Under the pieces are notes generated by a model that was not told the DNA's origin, did no database searches, and worked only from the letters and a program-made list of their open reading frames with translations. DNA of 64,000 bases, taken from positions 7,350 through 71,349 of the forward strand of contig CAVVVW010000020.1 in NCBI GenBank assembly GCA_963751775.1. Reading direction: 5' to 3'. Shown in pieces: positions 38,760 through 47,128 of this stretch. The DNA comes from CADEEN01 sp963751775 (GTDB lineage Bacteria > Pseudomonadota > Gammaproteobacteria > Burkholderiales > Burkholderiaceae_C). Within the stretch, counting starts at the first letter, position 1. Each line of letters opens with the position of its first letter. The position numbers and the translations under genes were made by a program.

Positions 38760-39092
38760 TCACACGCAGCCGGTGGGCTTGGGCAGGCCGGCGATCTTGC
38801 ACGCCTGCTTGGCCGGGCCGTAGGGGAACAGCTCGTAGAGGTACTTGCTGTTGCCCTTCTCGGCGCCGAGCTGCTTGCCGATGGCCTTGGTCAGCACGCG
38901 CACGGCCGGCGCGATCTGGTACTCGTTGTAGTAGTCGCGCAGGAAGTTCACCACCTCCCAGTGGTTGGGCGTCATGTCGACGTTCTCGCCGACCGCGATC
39001 GCCTTGCCGATGTCCTCCGTCCACTCGGACAGGTTGACCAGATAGCCTTCTTCGTCGGTCTCGTAAGTGGTGCCGTTGACTTCGATGCCCAT
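38760..39092 (-). CDS. dsrC: DsrC, sulfur carrier with two C-terminal cysteines
   Basis: 110 residues, intact. The flexible C-terminal arm ACKIAGLPKPTGCV carries both conserved cysteines (Cys98 and penultimate Cys109), the feature of true DsrC that allows an intramolecular trisulfide. N-terminal DEEGYLVNLSEWTEDI and MTPNHWEVVNFLRDYY are typical. It accepts sulfur via DsrEFH and delivers it to DsrAB. Confidence 0.97.
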   Translation of the reverse strand: MGIEVNGTTYETDEEGYLVNLSEWTEDIGKAIAVGENVDMTPNHWEVVNFLRDYYNEYQIAPAVRVLTKAIGKQLGAEKGNSKYLYELFPYGPAKQACKIAGLPKPTGCV

Positions 39093-39131
39093 GGGGAGTC
39101 TCCTTGTTCGGGATGGATGAAGACCAGGCTG

Positions 39132-39431
39132 TCAGAGCCAGGACTGGTTGTTGGGGTGTTCGACGACGAGGTCGACGAAGCCGGCGTAGTCGATCGCGGT
39201 GACGCCATCGACCAGCTTGCCGGCCATGCCGCGGGCCTCGAGGTCGGGCTGCAGCGCGTAGACCTTGAGCCGTGCCAGCGCCTCGGCCAGCTCGGCGGAC
39301 TCGGCGCCGGCGGTCGTGGCCGCATAGACGGCATCTTCGATCAGCAGCAGGGCATGCCCGGGCCGGGCCAGCCGCAGACAACTCTGCAGCGCGCTCGTGT
39401 GGGTGTGGGATTTGTTGACGATGTGCAGCAT
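39132..39431 (-). CDS. dsrH: DsrH (TusB-like)
   Basis: 99 residues of the small DsrH/TusB fold: MLHIVNKSHTHTSALQSCL, LLLIEDAVYAAT, and LVVEHPNNQSWL at the end. A subunit of the DsrE2F2H2 hexamer that passes sulfur to DsrC. It lies ten bases after the dsrF stop. Intact. Confidence 0.93.
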   Translation of the reverse strand: MLHIVNKSHTHTSALQSCLRLARPGHALLLIEDAVYAATTAGAESAELAEALARLKVYALQPDLEARGMAGKLVDGVTAIDYAGFVDLVVEHPNNQSWL

Positions 39432-39440
39432 GGCGGGTGT

Positions 39441-39798
39441 TCAGAAGGACAGAACCACGTCCTGCGCGGCCATCAGCTCGCCCATCTCGGCGCTCGACAG
39501 CACCTCGACCGGCACCAGCAGGTCGGCTTCGCGTCAAGCCGCGCAGTTCCATCGATTCGCGCTCGACGAAGAGCTTCTCGACGTCATAGCCATCGAGTGC
39601 GCGGTAGGTGGGTGAATGGTTCTTGACGCCGATGGCCTTGCTGTTCTGGCCCTTGACGAGTTCATAGACGCCGTCGTCGATGAAGGCCAGGCTGACGTCC
39701 TGGTCGAAGGTCGCCGCGATCAACACGACCTCCAGGCTCTCCAGCGCGTAGATCGTGCCGAACGGCGCCTTGCGGTTGACGAACATGAACTTCTTCAT
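39441..39798 (-). CDS. dsrF: DsrF (TusC-like), frameshifted
   Basis: Reads MKKFMFVNRKAPFGTIYALESLEVVLIAATFDQDVSLAFIDDGV..., the DsrF/TusC fold. One extra base near 39530 shifts the last third; removal continues EADLLVPVEVLSSAEMGELMAAQDVVLSF and ends at 39441, 118 residues. Structural subunit of DsrEFH. Preceded by a second kind of intergenic hairpin element. Confidence 0.9.
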
Positions 39799-39810
39799 AG
39801 CGCCTCCCGC

Positions 39811-39880
39811 CGGGCCGCCCCAAGGAAGGCGCTGCAGCCCCCTGATGGGGGGCAGCGAACGAAGTGAGTCTGGGGGCACC
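39811..39880 (+). repeat. intergenic hairpin element of another type (between dsrE and dsrF)
   Basis: Contains GCCGCCCCAAGG, the hairpin AGCCCCCTGATGGGGGGC and GAACGAAGTGAGTCTGGGGGC. It differs from the GGATCC-type repeat but has the same kind of G/C-run hairpins and placement inside a tight operon; I recall similar elements in Burkholderiales. One copy in this window. Confidence 0.5.
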
Positions 39881-39886
39881 ATCATG

Positions 39887-40246
39887 TCAATCCCCGAAGG
39901 TGACCAGGCGGTCGGCCTTGATGCCGCTATCGACCAATTGGCCCAGGCCCGAGATGCGAAATCCCGGCGCCAGCACTTCGTCCTTGATGCCGCGGCGCAG
40001 GGCGGCGGCGACGCAGACGACGAGGTCGACCTTGTGCTCTGCGTTCAACGCCGACCAGCGATTGACGATGTGGCGGTCGTCCTGCGGCGGCTCGGTCAGC
40101 CGGGTGGCGTTGTAGACACCGTCGTGATAGAAGAACACGCGCTGGACCTCGTGCCCCTGGCGCAGTGCGGCCACGGCGAACTGGTACGCCGTGTCGCTGG
40201 CCTGGTGCGTGTACGGCCCCTCGCTGACCATCAAGCCGAATTTCAT
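39887..40246 (-). CDS. dsrE: DsrE, catalytic sulfur-transfer subunit of DsrEFH
   Basis: 119 residues, intact. The persulfide-bearing cysteine is in VDLVVCVAAALRRG, as in DsrE/TusD. N-terminal MKFGLMVSEGPYTHQASDTAYQFA matches the family. Receives sulfur from TusA and gives it to DsrC. Confidence 0.95.
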   Translation of the reverse strand: MKFGLMVSEGPYTHQASDTAYQFAVAALRQGHEVQRVFFYHDGVYNATRLTEPPQDDRHIVNRWSALNAEHKVDLVVCVAAALRRGIKDEVLAPGFRISGLGQLVDSGIKADRLVTFGD

Positions 40247-40261
40247 GTCACCACGTCCTGA

Positions 40262-41329
40262 TCAAAAACGGATGTGCGTCGACGCGTTCAGGCTGCTGCG
40301 TGAGCCGCGCCAGTCGTCGATCAGGTACTTGGTGAAGGGCAGGTCGCACTTCTCGAAGAAGCGCGGCCAGCCGATGCGCTCGATCCAGTCCGACACCCGT
40401 TCCCAGGAGCGCGCGTCTTCCTTGTAGGTGTAGAGGATCTTCTTCACCACGGCCGACACCTCGGGCCAGCGCGGCGGGTTGTTCGGCAGGCCCGACATCA
40501 CCATCTTCATGAAGGTCGGCTTGCCGCGGGCGTTCGAGTTCTTGCCGCCGACCCAGATCGCCAGCTTCGAGTGCTCGGGGTCGTTGATCTGCATCGGCGG
40601 GCACGGCGGGTAGCAGGCGCCGCAGCACATGCACTTCTTCTCGTCGATTTCCAGCGACGGCTTGCCGTTGACCATGGCCGGGCGGATGGCGGCCACCGGA
40701 CAGCGCGCCACCACCGCCGGGCGCTCGCAGACGTTGGCCACCAGGTCGTGATTGATCTTCGGCGGCTTGGTGTGCTGCACGATGATCGCGATGTCGGCCT
40801 GGCCGCCGCAGTTGATCTCGCAGCACGAGGTGGACAGGTGCACGCGATTGGGCATGTCCTCCTTGATGAACTCGTGATGCAGGTCGTCCATCAGTGCCTT
40901 GACCGCGCCCGAGGCGTCGGTGCCGGGGATGTCGCAGTGCAGCCAGCCCTGGGTGTGGGCGATCATCGACACCGAGTTGCCGGTGCCGCCGACCGGGAAG
41001 CCGTTGCTGGTCAAGGATTCGATCAGCGGCGCGACCTTGTTCTGATCGGCGACCATGAACTCGATGTTCGAGCGGATCGTGAAGCGCACATGGCCGTCGG
41101 CATAGGTGTCGGCGATGTCGCACAGCTTGCGGATCGTGTACACGTCCATCTGCCGCTGCGTGCCGGCGCGCACGGTCCAGATCTCGTCGCCGCTGTGCGC
41201 CACATGGTGCAGCACACCGGGCCGGGGCCGGTCGTGGTACTTCCAGTTGCCGTAGTTCTTCAGCATCGTCGGATGCATGTACTGCTTCGGGTCCGGGCAT
41301 CCACTTTCGATCGGGGCGCGTTGAGCCAT
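40262..41329 (-). CDS. dsrB: reverse dissimilatory sulfite reductase beta subunit
   Basis: 355 residues, intact. Siroheme/[4Fe-4S] binding residues in HLSTSCCEINCGG and the ferredoxin insertion CMCCGACYPPCPPM are present. ATG 41329 gives MAQRAPIESGCPDPKQYMHP, typical of DsrB; 22 bases separate it from dsrA. Forms the alpha2beta2 enzyme that here oxidises DsrC-bound sulfane sulfur to sulfite; the oxidative direction is inferred from the dsrEFH and dsrL neighbours. Confidence 0.95.
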   Translation of the reverse strand: MAQRAPIESGCPDPKQYMHPTMLKNYGNWKYHDRPRPGVLHHVAHSGDEIWTVRAGTQRQMDVYTIRKLCDIADTYADGHVRFTIRSNIEFMVADQNKVAPLIESLTSNGFPVGGTGNSVSMIAHTQGWLHCDIPGTDASGAVKALMDDLHHEFIKEDMPNRVHLSTSCCEINCGGQADIAIIVQHTKPPKINHDLVANVCERPAVVARCPVAAIRPAMVNGKPSLEIDEKKCMCCGACYPPCPPMQINDPEHSKLAIWVGGKNSNARGKPTFMKMVMSGLPNNPPRWPEVSAVVKKILYTYKEDARSWERVSDWIERIGWPRFFEKCDLPFTKYLIDDWRGSRSSLNASTHIRF

Positions 41330-41351
41330 GGTGTCTGTGTCTCCGGTGCGA

Positions 41352-42647
41352 TCAGGCGGCGGCTTTTTTGGCATTGACGCGGGCGACTTCGTCGTCCCAG
41401 CCGTCGGTGCGCACATAGGGGTTGGTGCGCGGCGTGGCGACCATGTTGGCGTCGATGTCGACGCCGATGCCTTCGAGGAAGTTGACCAGGCCGATGCGCT
41501 CGATCATTTCGCCGGTGCGCTCGTGCTCGAGCGCGTTCTCGGCGAAGAAGTCGATCACCTTCTGGCCCAGCTCGACCAGCGCCTCGTAATCCTCGTCGGT
41601 CTTCAGCGGCATGAAGGGCACGACCACGGTGCCCATCAGGTCGCCGATCTTCAAGGTGCGCTTGCCGCCGATCAGGATCGTCGCGCCGGTGTCGGTGCCG
41701 TGCGCCAGCGCGCCGGTCATGACGTTGACGCAGTGCATGCAGCGCACGCAGTTGCTGTTGTCGATTTCCAGCGCATGGGTGTCGCTGACCTTCACGCTGG
41801 AGATCGTGGCGCCCTGATCGACGTCCTTGTGCTCCTTGAGCATGATGGTCTTGGTCGGGCAGCGGGCGATCACGTCGTTGACCAGCTCGTTCATGCCGTG
41901 CTTGGCGAACCACTTGCGCGCCAGTTCCTCGTCGGTGCGGATGTTGTCGCGCCAGGTGCCGATGACGGCCATGTCCGAGCGCTGGATCGAATTCATGCAG
42001 TCGTTCGGACAGCCCGAAAACTTGAACTTGAACTTGTAGGGCAGGGCCGGGCGGTGGATGTCGTCGATGAAGGTGTTGATCACCTGCCGGTGCGCGCGCG
42101 ACTCGTCGTAGCAGCTCTGCTCGCAGCGCGCGGCGCCGACGCAGCTCATCGAGGTGCGCACCGCCGGGCCGGCGCCACCCAGGTCGAAGCCGAGCTCGTT
42201 CAAGGCGTCGAAGGCGTCCTGCACCTTGTTCGTCTTGGCGCCCTGGAACATGATGTCGCCCGACTGGCCGTGGAAGGCGATCAGGCCCGAGCCATGCTCC
42301 TCCCAGATGTCGGCCATCTTGCGCAGCACCTTGGTGTCGTAGTGCATGCCGGCCGGCGGCTGCACGCGCAGGGTGTGGAACTCGGCGGCGTCGGGGAACA
42401 CCGGCGCACCCTTGTCGTCCTTCAGCTCGGTGAAGCGCGGGATCACGCCGCCGCCATAGCCGAACACGCCGACCGTGCCGCCCTTCCAGTAGCCCTTCTT
42501 CGTGCGGTAGGACGTTTCCAGTTGACCCATCAGGTCGACCATGTAGTCCTTGTCGTCGGCCAGGCGCTTGAGCCCGGTGACGAAGCTGGGCCACGGCCCG
42601 CTTTCGAGCTCGTCGAGCATCGGCGTGGGGTGCTGCTTCTTGGCCAT
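41352..42647 (-). CDS. dsrA: reverse dissimilatory sulfite reductase alpha subunit
   Basis: 431 residues, intact. Catalytic cluster residues are in SCVGAARCEQSCYDE and KFSGCPNDCMNSIQRSD, with a ferredoxin domain including NCVRCMHCVNVMTGAL. First gene of the dsr operon, divergent from the uncharacterised operon at 42802. Length is normal for DsrA. Confidence 0.96.
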   Translation of the reverse strand: MAKKQHPTPMLDELESGPWPSFVTGLKRLADDKDYMVDLMGQLETSYRTKKGYWKGGTVGVFGYGGGVIPRFTELKDDKGAPVFPDAAEFHTLRVQPPAGMHYDTKVLRKMADIWEEHGSGLIAFHGQSGDIMFQGAKTNKVQDAFDALNELGFDLGGAGPAVRTSMSCVGAARCEQSCYDESRAHRQVINTFIDDIHRPALPYKFKFKFSGCPNDCMNSIQRSDMAVIGTWRDNIRTDEELARKWFAKHGMNELVNDVIARCPTKTIMLKEHKDVDQGATISSVKVSDTHALEIDNSNCVRCMHCVNVMTGALAHGTDTGATILIGGKRTLKIGDLMGTVVVPFMPLKTDEDYEALVELGQKVIDFFAENALEHERTGEMIERIGLVNFLEGIGVDIDANMVATPRTNPYVRTDGWDDEVARVNAKKAAA

Positions 42648-42714
42648 GGTGCGGTGCTCTCCTGATACAAAAGCGCGTGGCGGCGACGATAGTCCGGAAG
42701 GCCCGGCGGTGCAT

Positions 42715-42753
42715 TACCCTGAAGGGGTATGAGGCGCTCACCCGTACCGGGTA
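42715..42753. promoter_or_regulatory. two palindromic sites in the dsrA / unknown-operon divergent promoter
   Basis: TACCC-TGAAG-GGGTA at 42715-42729 is a perfect inverted repeat; CACCC-GTACC-GGGTA at 42739-42753 has the same arms with one mismatch and the same 5-base spacing. A third similar site stands before soxY. Centres are 24 bases apart, 68-107 bases upstream of dsrA and 49-87 bases upstream of the plus-strand operon. Candidate operators; the binding protein is unknown. Confidence 0.45.
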
Positions 42754-42801
42754 TGGACTGGCCATGACCGCACGCGCTCAATGCTGTCCTCGGAGGTGCC
42801 G

Positions 42802-43017
42802 ATGACGCGCACGACAAGCTTGGCCAAGTTGCGCGCGCCGATCGGCGGGCAGGAAATCGAGCTGCAGCAGGTTGACCTCGACGGCGGCGGCATGAGCCTG
42901 CTGCGTACGCGCATCCGCGAAAGGAGCCGGTTCACCGTCTTCGATATCGACCCGCTGACCGCCGAGGCCTGGGGCCAGGCGCTGCTGCGCTGGGCCGACA
43001 CCCAACCCAAGAGCTGA
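42802..43017 (+). CDS. 71-residue protein, first gene of the uncharacterised operon
   Basis: ATG 42802 follows GGAGG by five bases. The product is a small soluble protein (MTRTTSLAKLRAPIGGQEI, then LQQVDLDGGGMSLLRTRIR... ending WADTQPKS) with a beta-rich N-half and a helical end (TAEAWGQALLRWA). No cysteine or catalytic motif. I do not recognise the family with confidence. The next gene starts four bases after its stop. Confidence 0.6.
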   Translation: MTRTTSLAKLRAPIGGQEIELQQVDLDGGGMSLLRTRIRERSRFTVFDIDPLTAEAWGQALLRWADTQPKS

Positions 43018-43021
43018 CGAA

Positions 43022-43639
43022 GTGAACGAAGCCGGGCCCGCATCGATGGTCGACGTGCTGTACGCGCTGCACGGCGAGGCCTTGCCGCGCGACCACCGCC
43101 CGGCGCTGGCCCAGGCGCTGGAGCGGCTGGTGCCCTGGCTGGCCGATCCGTCGCAGGCCGGCACGCACCGGGTCAATGCGGTCGCCGGCACCGGTCCCAC
43201 GGCCTTGCTTTCGCAGCGCTCGCGCCTGGCGCTGCGGGTGCGGCGCGCGCGGGTCGCCGAGTTGGCGCCGCTGGCCGGCGCGACGCTCGACGTCGGCGGC
43301 TTCGCGCTGCGCCTGGGCACCGAGGCGCTGGTGCGCGAGCTGCTGCCCTACAGCACGCTGTACGCCTACCTGGTGGCCAGCCGCGACGACGACGAACTGG
43401 CGTTCATGGCGGCCGTCGAGCATGAACTGGAGGCGCTGGGCGTGGCATGTCGAACGATCTGCGGCCGGCGCCAGGTGATCGACTTCGGCGGCATGCCGCT
43501 GGTCGGCTTCAGCCTGATGCTCGATGGCTTGACGCGTGCCGGCTCGCTGCGCGTGCTCGAAGCGGGCCTGGGCCAGCATCGCCGCCTGGGCTGCGGCATC
43601 TTCGTTCCGCACAAGTCCGGCGCGGCCGTGCGCGCCTGA
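43022..43639 (+). CDS. Cas6/Cmx6-like RNA-endonuclease-family protein without CRISPR
   Basis: 205 residues. The pattern resembles the Cas6-related Cmx6 family: an N-terminal ferredoxin-like fold, LLSQRSRLALRVRRARV, YAYLVASRDDDELAFMAAVEHELEALGV, and a C-terminal glycine-rich loop QHRRLGCGIFVPHKSG, the hallmark of the Cas6/RAMP fold. No repeat array and no other cas gene is in the window. The start GTG/ATG region begins MNEAGPASMV at GTG 43022. It sits between the 71-residue gene and a DsrC paralogue, which suggests a job in sulfur metabolism, perhaps RNA binding or processing. Confidence 0.65.
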   Translation: MNEAGPASMVDVLYALHGEALPRDHRPALAQALERLVPWLADPSQAGTHRVNAVAGTGPTALLSQRSRLALRVRRARVAELAPLAGATLDVGGFALRLGTEALVRELLPYSTLYAYLVASRDDDELAFMAAVEHELEALGVACRTICGRRQVIDFGGMPLVGFSLMLDGLTRAGSLRVLEAGLGQHRRLGCGIFVPHKSGAAVRA

Positions 43640-43681
43640 AGCAGACCGTCTCGTAGCAACACCCGAAAGAGGCAAATCGGC

Positions 43682-44012
43682 ATGGCGTACATCGTCGACG
43701 GCAACGAACTGGAAACCGACGATCAGGGCTACCTGATCGAGCCCGACTACGGCGACGAAGTGGTCAGGGTGATCGCCGCGGCCGAGAAGATCGAACTCAC
43801 CGAAGCGCACTGGAAGGTCGTGGCCTGGCTGCGCGACGAGTACCGCGAGCATGGCCACACGCCCAACTTTCGCAACATGTTGAAGGGCATCGCCGAGATC
43901 CTGCCGGGATGCGACAGCAAGGGCCTGTACGACCTGTTTCCCGCTCGGCCCGGCCAAGCAGGGCTGCAAGGTTGCCGGCCTGCCGCAACCCTTGGGCAAG
44001 GGTGGGTATTGA
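43682..44012 (+). CDS. DsrC/TusE-like paralogue with only the inner cysteine, frameshifted
   Basis: MAYIVDGNELETDDQGYLIEPDYGDEVVRVI... and LTEAHWKVVAWLRDEYREHGHTPNFRNM are plain DsrC fold. An extra C near 43940 breaks the arm; correction reads GPAKQGCKVAGLPQPLGKGGY and stops at 44012, 109 residues. The inner cysteine (Cys95) is kept but the near-terminal one is replaced: Lys stands at the aligned place and no Cys follows. It therefore cannot form the DsrC trisulfide. Probably a specialised or regulatory carrier for this operon. Confidence 0.85.
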
Positions 44013-44656
44013 TGTCCATCGTTGCACCGCGCCTGCGCATCAAGAGCCACTGGTTCAAGGCCGGTGCGCCCAAGAGTGCCGAGCAGAACGCCAGTGCGAT
44101 GGCCTTCATCGTCTGGCGCGTGGCGCAGAACATGCTCAAGCGCATGCGCGGGGCGCAATTCGACGTCGCGGTCGGGGTGCCGTATTTCGCCTTCATGCGC
44201 GAGGTGCTGGTGTTCCTGATCGCCGTCGTCGACCGCACGGCCTACGCCAAGATGGACGGCCCGTCGCGCAGCGCGTTCACGACCGCACTGGTGATGCACT
44301 GCGCCAACACCCTGGCCGGCAACGAGCTCGACCTGCTCGGGCCGCGCAGCGACGGCGCGCCGTACCAGGACAGCTTCATCGACCTGGTCAACGAGCTCGC
44401 GCCGCATTACGCCGAATTCGGCGCCGAGCCCGGATCGCCGCAGGGCGACGAATCCTTTGCCCCCGACTTCGGGTTCTTGCGCTACTTCGGCAGCCGCCTG
44501 GAGCCGACGCTGCCGGCCAAGGACCGGCATTGGGTCATCGACCAGGTGATGGCCGCCGAGGCGCCCGAGGCGGTCGAGATCGTGCGCAGCGCCATGCTCG
44601 ACCTGTTGTCCACCGAGCCACGCAAGGCGCGGCGCACTTCGATGAGCGGGGATTGA
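44012..44656 (+). CDS. 214-residue helical protein, unknown
   Basis: Starts at ATG 44012, overlapping the corrected stop of the DsrC paralogue (TGATG). Soluble and mainly helical, with one more hydrophobic stretch (FAFMREVLVFLIAVVDRTAY). Features: KSHWFKAGAPKSAEQNASAMAFIVW at the start, HCANTLAGNELDLLG in the middle, and a basic tail RKARRTSMSGD. No recognised motif. Four bases separate it from the dioxygenase gene, so the proteins are probably made together. Confidence 0.6.
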   Translation: MSIVAPRLRIKSHWFKAGAPKSAEQNASAMAFIVWRVAQNMLKRMRGAQFDVAVGVPYFAFMREVLVFLIAVVDRTAYAKMDGPSRSAFTTALVMHCANTLAGNELDLLGPRSDGAPYQDSFIDLVNELAPHYAEFGAEPGSPQGDESFAPDFGFLRYFGSRLEPTLPAKDRHWVIDQVMAAEAPEAVEIVRSAMLDLLSTEPRKARRTSMSGD

Positions 44657-44660
44657 CACG

Positions 44661-45596
44661 GTGAACGCCTTGCTCGATGCCGCTGCGCTGCGTCCGAGGA
44701 CGTCGCCGTTCGATCTCGACGACGAGGCCGCCTACCTGCAGTGGCGTGCCGGCAAGCTGGCACAGCGGGCACGCTCGGCCGCGGAGCTGATCGTCGAGGT
44801 CGGCAATCCGCAGGCCCTGACCGAAGTCGAACGCGACGCGCTGCTCCAGCGCTGCGCGCGCTGGAACATGGCGGTCTATCGCAGTGCCCGCGGCACGCAG
44901 GACAAGGACACGCCGCGCGCCGTGGGGCGTCAGCTCGGCCTGCTGCGGCTGGACGCCAACTGGCTGGCCGACGAGGACGGCATCTCCAGCATCACCGTCA
45001 GCCGCGCATCGGACGGCCGCGGCGGCTTCATCCCCTACACGGATCGGCCGCTGAAGTGGCATACCGATGGCTACTACCACCCGCAGGAGCAGCGCATCCG
45101 CGCCATGGTGTTGCACTGCGTGCGGCCGGCGGCGAGCGGCGGCGTCAACGGCCTGCTCGACCACGAGCTGGCCTACATCGCCCTGCGCGACGCCTCGCCG
45201 CGCTGGCTGCGCGCCTTGATGGCGCCGGACGCGATGACGATCCCCGGGCGCGAGGACGAGGCCGGCATGGCGCGACCGAGTCAGCCCGGCCCGGTGTTCT
45301 CGGTCGATGCGCAAGACGGCACGCTGCACATGCGCTACACCGCGCGCACGCGCAGCATCGAATGGAAGAACGACGCCGCGACCTTGAAGGCGGCCGCGTT
45401 TCTCGAGCGCTACCTGACCGACGACAACGCCGACGTGCTGCACCTGCGTCTGGAGCCCGGCATGGGCATCGTGGCCAACAACGTGTTGCACGACCGCGGC
45501 GCCTTCGTCGATGCGCCGTCCGCGCCGCGCCTGATCTACCGCGCGCGCTATCTCGATCGTGTCTGCAACCCGGAGGCTCCGTGGCGCAATGGGTGA
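44661..45596 (+). CDS. TauD/TfdA-family Fe(II)/2-oxoglutarate dioxygenase
   Basis: 311 residues, intact. The 2-His-1-carboxylate site is visible as WHTDGYYHP (His, Asp) and the late His in NNVLHDRGAF; an Arg in RLIYRARYL would hold 2-oxoglutarate. TauD relatives liberate sulfite from sulfonates, but substrate specificity cannot be read from sequence. In an operon next to dsr, a sulfonate or sulfur-compound substrate is possible. It overlaps the next gene by 16 bases. Confidence 0.82.
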   Translation: MNALLDAAALRPRTSPFDLDDEAAYLQWRAGKLAQRARSAAELIVEVGNPQALTEVERDALLQRCARWNMAVYRSARGTQDKDTPRAVGRQLGLLRLDANWLADEDGISSITVSRASDGRGGFIPYTDRPLKWHTDGYYHPQEQRIRAMVLHCVRPAASGGVNGLLDHELAYIALRDASPRWLRALMAPDAMTIPGREDEAGMARPSQPGPVFSVDAQDGTLHMRYTARTRSIEWKNDAATLKAAAFLERYLTDDNADVLHLRLEPGMGIVANNVLHDRGAFVDAPSAPRLIYRARYLDRVCNPEAPWRNG

Positions 45597-47070
45597 CCAT
45601 CTGGCGTGCCGCGCAACTGGTGGGTGTGCCGCGCGGCGTGCTCCAGCAGCGCGTGCGGGCGGGCGAGATCGCCCTGAGCGATGGCCTGGTCTCGACCGCA
45701 GACGCTGCTCGAGCTCTATCCGCAGACCGAGCTCGAGCAGTCCGGCATGCTCGAGCGCGTCGTGCACATCAAGGAGGATGCCTTCGGGCGGCGCGTGCGC
45801 GAACGCCTGTTGCCGAGCCAGGACGTGCTGGCCCAGCGCCTGTTTCGCCAGGGCCAGGAACTGGCCGATTTGCAGCGCCACCTGCAGCGCTATCACGCGC
45901 TGGTGATCGAGCTGCGCGGGCGGATCGGCGCCATGCTGGCGCAGAGCGCGGGCGAGGATGGCCGCCTGCTCGAGTTGCAGCGCCAGTTGAACGACGGCCT
46001 GGCGCGCGCGCTGGCCACCGAATCGGTCGATCCGCTGAACGTCATGGATGACATCCTGAAAATGGTCTCGGCGCAGGTCACGCTGCGCCCGAGCGGGCAC
46101 CAGTTCACCATCGAGGGCCACGAAACCTTGCTGCAGGCCGGGCTGCGTGCCGGCCTGTCGTTGAACTACGGCTGCGGCAACGGCAGCTGCGGCATGTGCA
46201 AGGTGCGCGTCAGCGCGGGCGATGTCGTCAAGGTGATGCCGTTCGACTACCCGCTGTCGGAGGCCGAGAAGCAGCAGGGCTACACCCTCATGTGCGCGCA
46301 CACGGCGGCCAGCAGCGAAGTCACGCTGGAGACGCTCGAGGCGCAACGGGCCGGCCGACATCCCGCAGCAACACATCGTCGGCACCGTGCGCGCCGTGCG
46401 CGAGCTGGCGCCCGATACGCGCCTGCTGCACCTGCAGACGCCGCGCAGCAACCGCCTGCGTTTTCTGGCCGGCCAATCGGTGACGCTGGGCCGCGCCGCG
46501 TCGGCGCAAACCGCGGGCGAGGACATCCGCGCCACGCACCCGGTTGCCAGCTGCCCCTGCGACGATCGCAACCTGCACTTCTTCATTGCGCGCGACGCCG
46601 ACAGCGCCTTCGCGCGCCTGCTGTTCGACGGCGCGATCGGCGCGGGCGACCCGATCAGCCTGTGGGGGCCGGTGGGCGAGTTCGTGCTGGCCGACAGCCA
46701 TCGGCCGCTGGTGTTCGCCGCCTGCGACACCGGCTTTGCGCCGATCAAGAGCCTGATCGAACATGCGTTGTCGCTGGACGCGTCGCCGTCGTTGTCGCTG
46801 TACTGGCTGGCCACACGCAGCGACGGACATTTCCAGTCCAATCAGTGCCGCGCCTGGTCGGAGGCGCTGGATGCGTTCGAGTACGCGGCCTACAGCGAGG
46901 TCGACGCCGCCGTCGGCGCGCGCCAGGTCGCGGCCGCCATCCGGGCCGATCAATTCGACATCGATTGCGACTTCTATCTCGCCGGCCCCTGGGACTTCGT
47001 CAATGCACTGGGCGCGGCGCTGCTGGAGGCGGGCGTGCCGGCGACGCAGATCGCGACCGAACTGGCATGA
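45581..47070 (+). CDS. three-part [2Fe-2S] ferredoxin-NAD(P)H reductase with N-terminal helical region, frameshifted
   Basis: Start GTG 45581 with GGAGG upstream. Residues 1-45 look like a small HTH (TIWRAAQLVGVPRGVLQQRVRAG); 45-175 are helical, partly coiled coil (RQGQELADLQRHLQRYHALV); 175-265 are a plant-type ferredoxin with CGNGSCGMC and a late LMC; 265-495 form an FAD/NAD(P) reductase (LRFLAGQSVTLG, FAACDTGFAPIKSL). Extra bases near 45704 and 46347 were removed to give 495 residues. Likely the electron supply for the dioxygenase or for a redox step of this operon. Confidence 0.78.
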
Positions 47071-47128
47071 GCGCGCATGGCCGCTCCAAAGCGCTCATCC
47101 CGCAGCGCACGTCGCGGAGGGCAGTCCA

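Noticed and set aside
42715..42753. NarL heptamer (7-2-7) binding site
   Set aside because: The arms match in part, but the half-site spacing is one base short of the 7-2-7 arrangement and the second site fits poorly.
43022..43639. Evidence for a CRISPR-Cas system
   Set aside because: No direct-repeat array, Cas1, Cas3 or Cas7 in the window; only the Cas6-like fold.
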